Origin: Linderina pennispora
Taxonomy: Eukaryota; Kickxellomycota; Kickxellomycetes; Kickxellales; Kickxellaceae
Assembly (NCBI RefSeq): GCF_002104995.1
Contig: NW_024468252.1
Coordinates: 806,001 to 870,000 of the forward strand
DNA length: 64,000 nucleotides
Direction of reading: 5' to 3'
The position numbers and the translations under genes are program-made. The notes below the pieces were generated by a model. That model searched no databases. It was not told where the DNA came from and saw nothing but the letters and a program-made list of their open reading frames with translations. Below are positions 11,302-23,244 of this stretch, in pieces; the first letter of the stretch is position 1, and the number at the start of each line of letters is the position of its first letter.

Positions 11302-12490
11302 ATGTCTCGCTCAGCACCACGGATTGAGATATTGCCTGAGGCTGGCCAGGCTGACGTCATTGCAATGGAGGAGGTGCGACCGGGCTCGCATGTCGCAACG
11401 GCCTTCGACGACACCACAGCGCCCGCCTACGTGCACGATCCTCTGCGCCTCAAAGAGAAACTTACCAGCGACTTCTCCGGGCTCAACAAGGGAGTGCGCC
11501 AATACTACGAGCAGCAGAACGAGTTCATCGGCATGTGTCTCGACAGCATGAACCACAGCGAGGAGGCGCGGCAGCGCCGTGCTGCTAAAGCCAAGCGCGA
11601 GACGCTCTTGGTTAAGATCGCCAGCTACGGGTCGCTGGCAGCCAACATCGTGCTGTTCTGCCTGCAGCTCTACACGGCCTTGTCGTCAAAGTCCCTGTCG
11701 CTGTTTGCCACCATGGCGGACTCGTTCATGGACCTGCTAAGCAGCGGCACATTGGTCTACGCCGGCTGGGTGGCGCGCAGCAGGGCTGACAAGAGCTACA
11801 AGTACCCGGCTGGCAAGCGCCGCATTCTGGGCGTCGGCATCGTGATCTTTGCTACGCTGATGGTGGGGCTATCCATCGAGCTCCTTATCGAGAGCGTGCG
11901 GGGCCTGACTGGCGGTCCAGCGCGACAGCGATGTGACTGCTGGCAATATTGCGTGCATTGCAGTGGCCCTGGGCGTCAAGCTCGGCATGCTGGCCTACTG
12001 CTGGACTCTAAGGCACCACCCGGAAGCCCGCATTTTCGCCACCGACCACCTCAATGACCTCATCCTGAACTCATTCGGCCTGGCCATGGCCCTGCTGGGC
12101 ACACACGTTGTCTGGTACATTGATCCACTGGGCGGCCTGCTGGTTGGCCTGTTCATCATGTACTCGTGGGCATCCGAGGCAATCGACCAGGCAAAGCTAC
12201 TGATTGGAGCGACGGCCGAGCCGCAGTTCCTAAATCAGCTCACGTACATGGCAATGACGCACGATCCCCGGATCCAGTTTGTTGACACGGTGCGTGCGTA
12301 CCACGTCGGCGAGGAAAAGTACGTCGAGATTGACATTGTCATGGACGAGACGACGCCGCTGTGGGAAAGCCATGATGTGGGAGAGGCCCTGCAGATTCTA
12401 GTCGAGAAGCTCGACGGCGTGCAGCGCGCCCACGTTCACATTGACTTTGATTTCCAGCACCCGCCCGAGCACCATCTGAAGACGCAGTGA
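11302..12490 (+). CDS. Cation diffusion facilitator transporter, Mn-type motifs, one +1 frame change
   Basis: A CDF-family metal/H+ antiporter of 395 residues after one +1 move near 11912. A hydrophilic N-terminus of about 105 residues precedes six predicted membrane segments. The metal-site motifs are DSFMD (helix 2) and DHLND (helix 5); this DxxxD pair is typical of the Mn-CDF group rather than the HxxxD of Zn-CDFs. A cytosolic C-terminal domain (about residues 300-395) has the usual VHIDFD ending. Both halves align smoothly to one CDF protein, with the break in the helix 3-4 loop after SVRGLTG. The role would be export or vesicular storage of Mn2+; the membrane cannot be told from the sequence. 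Confidence 0.85.
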
Positions 12491-15118
12491 CACCACCCGG
12501 CCACAGGCCAATTGGCCCGGCAGCCCCTACACTGAGATGTGGAACAAGACACCAGGCAATAGCCACCGGAGCCCATGTCCTCATCTCTCCAATAAACCAC
12601 GCATGAACAAATGTTTTCTTGCAGATTATGCAGAATACTCTCGGCCACAGTGACAAGGAATCCTTGCATAAAGCTATATTTACTCACATTGGAGTCACCC
12701 CTCCCCTTCCCGGGTGTTGCTAATGGCCAACAGAATCTTAATGTGTGTGCTACGAGACATTTGGGTGGAGGCTCTTACTGGCGGAGTCTGGGCCCTAGGT
12801 CTGGGGTGTTGATCGTCTGCTGGACTAAAATTTTGTCCTCCTTGAGCCAAAACCTTGCTGGAGGCCCTGCTATCATGTTACCTGAACGACCTAGGTTTGT
12901 TTCAGGTTCAAATCTGGCTGTTTTTCTCGCCGCCGCCGCCGCCGCCCTCTCCCCCTCTTCCTTCTCGCTCGGCGGAGGGGGTGGAATGTCGGACCCTGCG
13001 CGAAGCAGGACATGTTTTTGCGCCTATCAACACCGCCCCCACCTGCTCGCTCTCACACAAATGTGACTGAACGGCAATTGATACAGACTTGGTTTCGCCT
13101 ATTTCAGTGGGCTCCTACTAATAGGCCGGCAGGCATCCACGACACGGCCATTTTGCTAGGCCGCAATATAAGACACACTGCGTCCCTGGGAGTGCAGGGG
13201 CACTTGTATTTCCTTCCAGCTATTCCTACAGTCCCGGGAATTCGACTCTGCCCCTTATTCCGACACCCCTTATCGGTCCCATTCACACACTATCAATATC
13301 AGCCCTCTACTTGCCGTGGTAGAGGCATACCATCCACGATACCAGTAGCAGATATAGGTTGGTATTGCTTCCCTTTCCCGTTTTGGTTTGCCCCGCTTCG
13401 TTACGTAGTACACCTGCGATTTTCCATCGGCTTATCGTGACGGCCAGATACTGGTTTAGCGGGTATTAAATTTCCTCCCGTTTCAGTGGTATCTGTACTA
13501 CCGTGGCGAGCAATTCCCATGAGCAAATCCTCTCCCCCATTGCTTGACCCACAGAACACTCCACCTCCATTCCACTGGCACATGTATTGGAGCGCACAGA
13601 ACGTAAATCACCTACAGCCCCTTTCATATCCTTTTATATCGCATACACCCCCTCACTGCAGTCATTCTGCGCCCCCTGTCTCTCTTTGGTCCTGGCCTGC
13701 CTTGCCAGGACAAACATGCCACGCACTGCGCTGTTGCACAGAGAACATGACACAGCACCATCTCGATTAATTTTCGGTCTCCTTCTCAGCCTCTTACTCA
13801 AAGTGGACACAGTGCTAGCAGCGTAGCCTCCGTGCCGCGAGCCCCCGGCGGCACCCTTGTCCCTTTATTCTTATTCGCAAATCCTGTGCCCCCTGGTTTT
13901 CTTTTGCTCCGGCTTGGCCCAGCCCCTGTGCACGCCATCCGCTGTGTTTTTGGGGGTGGCAGAGAATGGGACACAGTCGAAATGGCCCCTTCCCCACTAC
14001 CCCATCTCCCTCCTGATGCATGTATCCCTTAGGGCCAAGTGGACAAAACAGCCATCAGCCATAGCCTGAACCTCTTGGTATCCTTGGTGGCTGCCCCTGC
14101 CCTTGCACGCTCCTCATCTCTGAATGGCGTATCTCACGGAGAGGCAATCTCGGTATCCTGTGAGTGCTGGTTCGCTTAAATGGGCGGAGGGAGAAGAAAA
14201 GGCAACATCAGTATCACTGGTCGGCAACTAGCATCTAGTAGCCGTGGCCATATCCCACTTGTAATCCAGCGCGGGTTCCATTGCATCCCGCTGGAAACAT
14301 AGCAAAAGCTGTTTCCGACACGTGATGTGTTACTATTGCAGGCTTAGCTTAGGGAGTATGGAGGAGAGAACCCTGGCGCTGCCTTCCACTCCTTCTCAAA
14401 TCACCTTTCTACACTGGCCTGTGGCTCTACCTCAACCTCATTTTATTGCTCCTCCCTAAAAAGGTATTCGGTGACACAGCTAAGGGAATCGCCGGCGATT
14501 AGCTGTCAAGCGGCAGAGGGTTTAGTCAGAAAACGGGTCTCATAGGATGCCAGGATGCCAGGATGCTTGGCAGCTTATAAACTCCCGCTTCTGGCTGATT
14601 CGATTCTGTTGCACCTTTTCCATTTCTACGCGACTACTTCTTCGCTACCCCTTGCCCCTTGACTTTATTTCTTTCAATATTGGATCAGCTGCCTATATAA
14701 TTCTTTCGTTTCATTAAGACCTTTTACCTTGACACCGCTTCTTCCCTGACCCTTGCCGCTATAAACCACCGATACCTCAATTTTCAGCATTTCTATTTCA
14801 GTGGTTCCCACTCGCACATTAAGCATCCTGCCCAAGTCTGTTACGGTCGCCACATTGTGATAGCTATTGTATTATCATCACCTCCATATCTGTCTGACAC
14901 ACCTGCGTCGCATATTATATAACCGAGCACTTGTATTACTCTTTCCTTTCTATCCCTTCCTGCCTCAATCCCCTTCCTCCCGCTTCCTCTTTCTCTACAT
15001 TGTCTCCCCTGAGTTCTTTTCTTATTTCACTCTTGGCTTTCTCACTTGCCTCATCTGCCACATTTGCCGTTCATACGTTGAGGACAAATTGTTCTGTGAA
15101 ACAAACATTAAAATCACG
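12491..15118. other. Long intergenic region upstream of the Rua1-like factor
   Basis: About 2.6 kb without a supported gene. It holds a GCC repeat (about 12931-12948), C/T-rich stretches, a short ATGCCAGG direct repeat near 14550-14565, and long pyrimidine-rich DNA from about 14590 to 15110 directly before the next start codon. Small ORFs here have no family resemblance. A long 5' leader or complex promoter for the transcription-factor gene is the simplest reading. A GGTTCAAATC word at about 12904 resembles a tRNA B box, but no cloverleaf forms around it. Confidence 0.4.
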
Positions 15119-17216
15119 ATGAGCCCTGTCCCTAATGCATTTTCGGACCTCTTTAACTACTGCACGCTCGTAGTGCCCGACCAAGCAACAGCACAGGCGC
15201 CGTCGCTGAACCAGCAACATCCACATCCTAAATCTCCTCCATCGCAGAATGACAAACGCCGTCAGCTACGCTGCTGCTGCGACCACAGCAGGCGGCCCCG
15301 AGCCAAACGACATTCCTCTGTCTGGCGATCCAGCCCGGGCCAGCAGCACACAGGCAGCCATCACCAAGCAGTGATGTCCCGGTGCCGCCACCATCGTCTG
15401 TTAATGGCATCCCGGACGCCCCTCTTATCGACCAGTCAGCCATCAGCTCACCACACTTTGCACTGACAGTCAATGCCCCTCAGGGTACACGCGCCCCCGA
15501 CACTTCCGTGGATGGTGTTACCCCAGGATCTCCCTCCGCCGAGGCAGCAGTGGCTACAACGACGCCAGCCGACCTACAGGCGTCGCTGCTCCTACAGCCA
15601 TTTGCAGCCAATACGGTTGCGCCGGCATGCACGTCGCCGCTGGACATGCTGATAGCTGCACTGGAGCCAGCACCAACTGGCCACGCTTTCACCAGCGAGT
15701 GCAGCACCGCCAATGCCTACCAGAGCGCTCCAAATACTGCCACAGCCATATGGAGTCCCGATGGTGCTGGCCACGCAGAGTATGCACCATTTCCCTGGAC
15801 TGCAGGGCAGTCAGCACAGCCCATTGGACGTACCGTTACCGGCGGTCATACGGCGTGCATCGGACGGCGCTCTATTGGGCGGGTATCAGCTGGGCCGGCC
15901 GCAAGATGGCCTGGCAAATTCGTCGTACTCTGGAATTCCCAGGGAATCGGCGCGCAAGACCTCACAGCCAGCTGGAATCAAGCGTCCTTATACCGAATTT
16001 GACAACCTGCTTTCTGCTGCCGACATGTACGCCAATGGGCAGATTGGCGACCCGATTCACTCGCCCAGCAAGCAGCCTCGCCTACAACCAGCGCCGCAAC
16101 CGCCAGCGCTTGTGAGCGGCCCGTCATATGCGGGTGATCCGGCCACATCGCCATATACGAGTGTCGGAGTGCCACAGTCGACAGCGGCTGTGGACTCGGT
16201 CACTGCCGCCGCTGCTGCCGCCGCTGCCGCGGCCAGCATGGCATATTCCGCTGCATTCCCGTACTCTACCAAGCGCTCGACGGTAGCTGTTCCTGATCCA
16301 ACAATGCATCTTCAGTACCCGAGCATGTGCTTTGGATCGCTCCCGGCACCATCAGTCTCAATGGCCCCATCCGCATGCCACTCAGCAGCAGCAGCCACCG
16401 CCGCCTCCACCGCTAGGGCACCCACACACGTACCCACATATAGCTCCGCCACAGGCACACCCGCCTATGCACATGTCGTTCCATATGGGCAGCAGCGATG
16501 CAAGCGTGCACCCACTTCCTGCAGGCTACCTGTTTGGGAATGCTGGTGGCCCTGCCATGGCCCACGCGCAGCACCCACTGCCCGAATTCCTTGCTACCAC
16601 TCCGATCCCAGCAATTCCAGGGCGTCACGGCAAGTCCGAAAGAGACTCCGCGGCGTGTGTCAATCCCGGATCTGACCCCGACGGCAGAGGAAGAGCGCAT
16701 CGGCGCCAAGGCCCGTCCACGGCGCCAGAAACTGCGCTTTCACGACGATCTGTACACGCCCATGTGGGTACGCAACAACGGACAGCAAAAGGAAGGGATT
16801 CTGCGATACGTGTGCTCCGGGCAAATGGCTGCAGCTCAAGAACAGCGCGTACTGGTACCACAAGCAGTTCTTCCATGGGATCTCATCGGTATCGGGGCGG
16901 CCATTCGTGCGGCCACTGCAAGCACGCCATTTCGACGCTGATATCATCGAGGGACTCTGCCACCAGTGCCGCCAGTGGGTGCCCATTGCCTAATGCGAAG
17001 CGCAGGAACAGTGTCTTGTGGTTTAGACACGCCCACAAATGCCACGTCTATCACAAACCGAAGCCTGAAAATGAGACAGACGGGTCGGACATCAGCCCTT
17101 CTGCAGCAGGGGTGCCAGCGACCAACGGGTTCCACAGAATCGGTGGCGTATCTGCCTTCCCCCAACATCTCAATGCCGATGAGGCCAAATGCTGGCACTG
17201 CTCTGGTCGGAGATGA
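15119..17216 (+). CDS. Rua1/Meu26-type transcription factor, seven +1 frame changes
   Basis: The C-terminal part matches the Rua1_C zinc-binding domain of fungal regulators such as Ustilago Rua1 and S. pombe Meu26. Visible pieces are DDLYTPMWVR (about 16742-16775), a Cys pair CDTC, KNSAYWYH, HGIS, EGLCHQCRQWVP (about 16945-16985) and NSVLWFRHAHKCH (about 17025-17060). The first 430 residues are low-complexity, with Ser/Pro/Ala runs, a poly-Ala block (about 16205-16240) and Gln/Pro runs (about 16385-16420), as in activation regions. The frame moves +1 near 15245, 15366, 15800, 16365, 16605, 16800 and 17013. Seven +1 moves give 696 codons plus stop at 17214-17216. The last two moves lie inside the conserved domain, so they are not guesswork. 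The exact C-terminus after HKPKP is uncertain. Function as a nuclear DNA-binding regulator is inferred from the family. Confidence 0.65.
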
Positions 17217-17466
17217 CGCTGGTGATGGCAGTCAACAACACTAGTGGCAGACACTTGCACAGTGGAAGCGGGGGTTGAATGGCGGCGGCACATGGTACAC
17301 TTTCTTTGATTTATATTCCTTTCACAATGTACACCTTTTCTAACCAATCTACTCCCCTCACTGCCTGGCTACATGAATGACATCCTTAGATGCATGGCGA
17401 GATATGATTATATACGGAGGCGGAGTGGAAACGAGAAAGGGCGGAGTAAAATGTCTTCTAAAAGTT

Positions 17467-19306
17467 CTAATCAATGTCGGCCACATCCAGGTCCTTTGCA
17501 AAGTCCCAGATGATGATCTTTTGGTCCTGGCTTGTGCTGACAATTTTGCTGGTGCTGAACTGCACGTCAAATACCCAGCTGGTATGTACATCCTTGAGAT
17601 CCAGAACACACTCGCCAGTGACAATGTCCCACACCTTGACCGTCTGGTCGTACGAGCCAGAAACCGCCCGCCGGCCACCGGTGTAGTGCAGTGTGCGCAC
17701 CAGGTCCTTGTGGCCTGACAGCGTTTTTATGCACCGGCCGGTCTCTGCATCCCACACCTTTATCAGCTGGTCGCTGGACCCAGACACGATGGTCTTGCCA
17801 TCGAATTGGACACACGCCAGGCCGCGTGTGTGGCCGGCAAAGCTACGGATCAGCTCGCCAGTATGGATGTCCCACATCTTGATTAGCGAGTCGCCGGACG
17901 CCGACACAATGCGGTCGCCCTTGAGCTGCACAGCATTGACCGGCCCGCGATGGCCGACCATGGTGCGGAGCAGCTTGCCAGTCTTGCGCTCCCACACTTT
18001 GATTGTGCAGTCCTTGGAGCACGACACAATGTGCATGTCGTCAAAGGCCACATCCAGCACACCAGCAGCATGCGACACCAGCCGCAGCAGCGGGGTGCCG
18101 GATTCCCAGTCCCAGATTATGATAGTTGAGTCGCTCGAGCCCGTCACCAGCGTTGTTTCGTCGTATTTGAGACACAGGACTGACGCGTCGTGGCCTGCCA
18201 ATGTGCGCATACACAGCAGCGTGTGGCTGTCCCACACCTTGACTGTGCGGTCGCGGGATCCAGTGACGATCTTTTCGTGGTCAAACTGCACGCAGTATAC
18301 ACTGTCAGCATGGCCAGTGACAACGCGCACATCAGAAACACCCTTTTCCCAGTGGCGGATCAAGCATGCACCGCTGCTGGAATAGGTGCTGCCAGTCGGC
18401 ACCCACTAGCCGACCACCAAACTCCTTCACCTGGCTAGGCGATGGCGACGGCGCGATCATGTGCTGCAGTGCAATTGCCGGGCGCAGTGACGACCCAGTG
18501 TATGATGACAAGATACTCCGAGCCGATACTTCTGGCAATGAAAGGCCCCCACGGTGGCTAAACACCGACATCACGTCAGTATCGCCGATCCGAGGCGTGT
18601 TGGCGCCGCTGACAGGCATGCTGGCAGGTGATGCCAGGGCGCTGCTCCCTGCGCTATGATGCTTCAAGGAACTGCGGCATCCGGCGGCTGCCAGTGCTCG
18701 CGGAGTACGCCATTCTGGCTGCTGCAAGAACATGCGCCGCCACACAGCGTTGTCGCGCGCGAACCGCCGCCACGATTTGCTGACCTCAGCGATATTCATG
18801 ATCGCTGGGAAATCCGCGTAGATAACAATAACTACAGCAATCTCGTATGGCAGGCTGCTGAGGAAGTCTATCTGCGGGTTGTCGTCCATCTGTACCGATG
18901 CTGCACTGCTGTCGACCATCCGACCTGTGTTGCTGACAAACGAGTCCTTGCGTTTGACTCCGACGCTGGGCGGCGACGGTGATGCTGGCGCCGAGATACC
19001 TGCTGCGGCTGATTGGAATGTTGCTGTGTTCTGGCCGGGTATTGTGCTGGTGTTTTCAAGCGCGTTCGATTCGACTGATGTTGAGCGCGAGGGTGCGTGT
19101 GTTGGAGTTGCTGCTAGCGGGCTGGTAGGCAGCTGACCAACATTATTCCATGTGTATGATCGCGGGCCAAGCGTCCGGCTGCTTTCCGAGTGCCCTGTAA
19201 TAGACGATGGCTCTTCGTCAGGCTGCACCGGGCTCTGCTGAGAACCACCTTTGATCCATGTCATTTTCCACATCTTCTTGAGCAGGTATTTTGGGCTAGG
19301 CGGCAT
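17467..19306 (-). CDS. F-box/WD40-repeat protein (SCF substrate receptor), one +1 frame change
   Basis: A likely substrate-recognition subunit of an SCF ubiquitin ligase, 612 residues after one correction. An F-box lies at about residues 155-205 (IDFLSSLPYEIAVVIVIY... WRRMF). After a Ser-rich linker come seven WD40 repeats, each with a GH-type start and ending in a W motif (KVWD, IIWD, KVWE, KMWD, KVWD, KVWD, IIWD), a complete propeller. The frame advances +1 near 18370, exactly between the F-box linker (HLFQQR) and the first repeat (LIRHWEKG). ATG 19306 (MPPSPKYLLKK) is preferred; the ORF stays open to 19588 but that extension looks non-coding. The family includes Pof1, Met30, Cdc4 and beta-TrCP; I cannot assign which. 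Confidence 0.85.
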
Positions 19307-22300
19307 ACAGGTAATAGATCCAGGTGGTGGTGTGTTAGTAAACAATGCGAGGACTGTTTGTTTGGGCTCGATTCGGTTTGGTCTCCGAGCAATGTGCGCC
19401 GGTATGCCAGCTTGCTGACACTGTGTTTGGACTTTGGAAGAGTATTTAGCCGTTGCAAAAAACGGTTGGGAATTGTGAACAACGCAGAGGAGAAAGGGGG
19501 GCGGAGGGAATAGCTGGTGCAACATGCTGTGCGTATAAACGCTGACTTCATGACCGTCGTCCCACCCCTCCTCCATGTCGAGATACAAGCAGAAAACCCC
19601 TTGCCCAGCCCTGGTTCATTCATTTTTCCAGATGTACGAAGCCTGGGGGTTGAGCATTTGCAATATGGAGTGGCGAGAGCCAACCAAACATTCGTCAGGT
19701 TGGCGGGGAAATAAAGTGAAAGCGAGTAATTGACTGATGCCTTCGATCTCACCTGGCAAAACAGAATCCACAGTCAAGAGGCAAGCAGCCGCCCAAGCGT
19801 CAGAAAAGCGTGGGCAGGTCTAGAAGCCTAGACTTTGGGGCAGCAAACCAGCCTCAAAACAGCGCAGCCTTATCCATACCCCAGTCAAAATCAAACAAAA
19901 CAGCCTCGCTTCTCCATGTGGTGAATCAGCCTGCTTGTGTGGGGAAGGAGAAGGCACATACAGACAATGTGTCAGCACGGCTGAGTGAAGTGCGGGGCGA
20001 GGGGCGGGATACGTATAGCATGCTGCTGGTGGTGATGGTCGATGGGGGAGGGTGTGCGGAGAGCCATGGACTCCGGTTCTCGACGGCACTTCTCCACAGC
20101 ACTGCTGCCGGTGGCCTCGCTCACTCTCCTAACCATGCAGGGCAAATTTGAGGCAAGTGGCCTTGTTTTAAATAGAGACAAATCGAATGCCGAATTCCTC
20201 GTGCATATTGACCAAGCACATGGCATTCATTAAATGATAACAGTTGCATATAAGCCGGTCGCATGCGGCACTTTAGCAGGGTTCGCCCTGTCTAGATCGG
20301 GCGGTGGTCAACGGGGTTACAAACCTTACAGAATCGAAATAGCGGCAAAGACCGAAAGAGTTTTAAAGAGTTTCAAAAATAACTTGTCGCAATGCGTGAC
20401 CAAAAGCGATAGGGAAGCAGATACAAGAGAGAAGGAAGCAAGTCTGAGGGCACAGAGGGCTCTTGCCGACGCCCTCTCACCGATACACACCAGATGGAAA
20501 TAACTCTGTCTAGTCGAGAACCACCAGTCAGCAAGTGGGGGCTCTAGACGCTATTGCTGCCAGTGCTTCCCCTCCCCCACCACCAATCCTGGCTGCTGCT
20601 TGCGCAAATGGGTGCCCAATGGCGATAGTTTCCTTTGGCAATGAAGTGCGGGGACACAGGCATCATTAAACCCGCCTCGTCTTTGCGCAAGTGCATGGCA
20701 ATTGTCGAACCAGCGGGGTGCATCTGGCGGGTGTATCGCCTGAACGGCTATGCATTGTGACCAGTTCGTGTAACTAGGTGCGCCTCTGCCGTGCCAGACA
20801 GCTGAGAGAAGAGCCACAGATCGCCCAAACTGCAAACAGCGCTCAGTGCGGTTTGGCGAACCGCGATGCCTCAGCGCAGCGGCGGTTCTTTGCTATCGGC
20901 TCCATTGCACTCAGCGCCCAACACTAGAGCGGCGACGTAATGCGCAAAAATTTGCTTTATTTACAAGGAGGCTATCAAACAGCTAACGGCAAGAATGCTC
21001 AAAACCGCTTGGATACTTGCGCGGCGGATCTACTCGGGACAAGAAAGCAATGGGGCGATTAGTGGGAGTCAACCATTCAGCATCAGCAGTTCCACTGCCA
21101 CGGAGACGTGGACCGCGTTCATGCATATTCAGAAACAGAACAATCGTCACAGACATCATTGTCTAAGACGGCACTTCCTAAATTCGTTACAATTTTCATC
21201 ATATTTACATGGCGTGTCGCAAAGAAAAACTAGCGCAAGAGCGTTGAAATGTACCTTGAAACATCCTCAGCCGCGGCCCACGACACATTGGCAGCTTGCT
21301 CGACATGACACAAATACCTAAATGAAGAAAACCGACAGTCAGCAAAATGGTGCAGATTTTCAAACGCAAACGTGTGGGTTTGGTGTGGAGGAATAAGACT
21401 TCTAAGGAAGGTCAAATGACCCTGCATCGATCCGTGAGGACCCTTCGGTGGAAACTGCGAATAGTAAAAAATCTTCATCATCTTCCTCAAGATAACGAGG
21501 GCAAGACCAGGATCGGATACAAACCTTACCGCAACCAAGATGGGACCTCGGGCCCAGAGGGCGAGTCGGAACTGCCTGATACCTAAAAAGCACGGGAATA
21601 GATACAGCAGTTAGCAGCACTGTCGAATCCAACACATCACCGCACCGGCAGTGCCAGCTAGAAGCGGGGTTGTTTGCTCAATAGAGGTGGTCAGCAAGGT
21701 ATACTGGCAAGTATTAGCCCACAGCGAATGGGCCGTTAGGTTATCACCATGATCGATAAGACGGGGATAGAAGTGAAGACATCATCCACAGCATCGAGCA
21801 ACCGAAAGATGCAGAAAAACCAGCAGCATGGATGCTTACCTAGAAAGTAGATGAGAAGCGTACAGCGAGAGGCAAGGCGGAAAGAGAAAGGTCTGAGGTT
21901 GAAAATTTTTCAGCCACCAGATGACGCGCATTTTATACCGCGAAAACCAAAAAAGTTTGCGGCTCGAGCCAATCGCTGATGGCTCGCATCAGCTCAGCCA
22001 AAAGCTCCGGAACCGCAGAGCGGTTCGAGAGCGGGCTCTCCCCCACCAAAGACTTCCCCTTTCCTCCGGCTCACCGGGGCTTCATCACGAGCGCTGCGCC
22101 CCCTCCGGTGGGGCTGGCTCCTGCCCTCAATAGCGACTGGGGCTTGCTCTCCAGAGAACAAGCCAGTTTCGGTCCCCCATTACCCAAGCTATTGATGGGC
22201 CGAATAGTTCAGCACTGGCGACCTCTACCGTGGGTTGCATGGCAGAGTGCGCGGTATGTGCGACGTAGGGTCAATCCCTAGTCATACTGGCAATGTGCCG

Positions 22301-22547
22301 GACCCACTGACAAAGGCGCAATAATGCCTGGTATTGTCACCTAATGCCACAGGTACGAATACATCATTCTGCGAGCGCCAGTGCAAAACAAGCGGGTCAT
22401 GCTGCACTATCCATTCTCTCGTCTACAATATAAGAGCCGCAACAGCCGCCTGGGTCGACTGGGCCACACCTTGAGCAGGACCTACAGCAGCATTTCCTTC
22501 TTCACCCCTTACTCCTTAATCCAAACTATCCTCTCTAGACTTTTGAT
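19307..22547. other. Gene-poor region, nothing supported
   Basis: About 3.2 kb between divergent genes. ORFs are short and unrecognisable. The word TACAAACCTTAC occurs at about 20318 and again at about 21518, both preceded by GATCGG nearby; I cannot tell whether this is meaningful. A GC-rich stretch at about 21990-22200 lacks coding character. T/C-rich DNA at about 22470-22545 precedes the PH-domain gene. Confidence 0.35.
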
Positions 22548-23234
22548 ATGACCAGAAATATAGATGCCTCATCAATCCGTGAGCGGCTTCTAAACAGCAG
22601 CTCCGCGACACTCCGCCCCTCGTCCGGTAGCGAGGTGTTTGCCGGCTACATGCACAAGAAGAGCCGGCGCGGGCAGTGGCAGAAACGACTCGTGGTGCTC
22701 GACCACGACGCGCTCGCCCTCTACACAGACAAACCCATGTTCCTCTCCAACTGCTCATTCGAATCGACCCCCAAGACAGCCCAGGTTTCGTCCCTCCACA
22801 GCCGCTATGTAGCATCACCCAAATGGTACATTCCGGTCATAGACATATGCGATGTCAGCGTGCATGGCTCCAAGGGTGTGCTCGTGCAGACATCAAACAG
22901 AGTGATTCCGCTGCTGGCCAAGAACAAAAGCGCCAGGGATATGTGGGTGGAGGCAATCGAGTTCCAGCGCAGGTTTGTCAGGGCGCAGAGGTGGAGCGAC
23001 AGGAGCGGGCGGGGAACACAGCAGAGCGTTGCAGTGGACTTGGATATGTTTGACGAGACCGACAAGACAATAATGTCGGCAGTGTCGTCGTATCTCCTCA
23101 AAAACGGACGCCAGTCGTATGATGGGATGCGGGCTCCGAGGCCGAGCAACGACTACAAGGGAATTCCTGCAGAGCTACTTGCATCTCGACACTTCATGCA
23201 TCAGTCAGCTTTCCGCAACAGCACCTACATTTGA
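22548..23234 (+). CDS. PH-domain protein
   Basis: A 228-residue protein with one pleckstrin-homology domain at about residues 29-142. The first strand is FAGYMHKKSRRGQWQKR, with basic residues in the beta1-beta2 loop that usually bind phosphoinositides. The invariant tryptophan of the last helix is W133 (DMWVEAIEF). The C-terminal 85 residues are polar and unrecognised. It probably attaches to membranes or acts as an adaptor; the partner is unknown. It is uninterrupted, with ATG preceded by a T/C-rich leader. The 3' neighbour is a mobile-element relic whose similarity to its second copy begins only about 10 bp after this stop codon. Confidence 0.7.
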   Translation: MTRNIDASSIRERLLNSSSATLRPSSGSEVFAGYMHKKSRRGQWQKRLVVLDHDALALYTDKPMFLSNCSFESTPKTAQVSSLHSRYVASPKWYIPVIDICDVSVHGSKGVLVQTSNRVIPLLAKNKSARDMWVEAIEFQRRFVRAQRWSDRSGRGTQQSVAVDLDMFDETDKTIMSAVSSYLLKNGRQSYDGMRAPRPSNDYKGIPAELLASRHFMHQSAFRNSTYI

Positions 23235-23244
23235 TAATTTCTCG

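Noticed and set aside
12895-12925. tRNA-like B box (GGTTCAAATC)
   Set aside because: No A box or acceptor stem can be placed around it.
20310-21530. Repeated word TACAAACCTTAC at about 20318 and 21518
   Set aside because: Only about 12 bp are shared and no flanking similarity extends it; it may be chance.
21990-22260. GC-rich intergenic block as a structured RNA
   Set aside because: No recognisable RNase P, SRP, U-RNA or tRNA signature; I cannot support a call.
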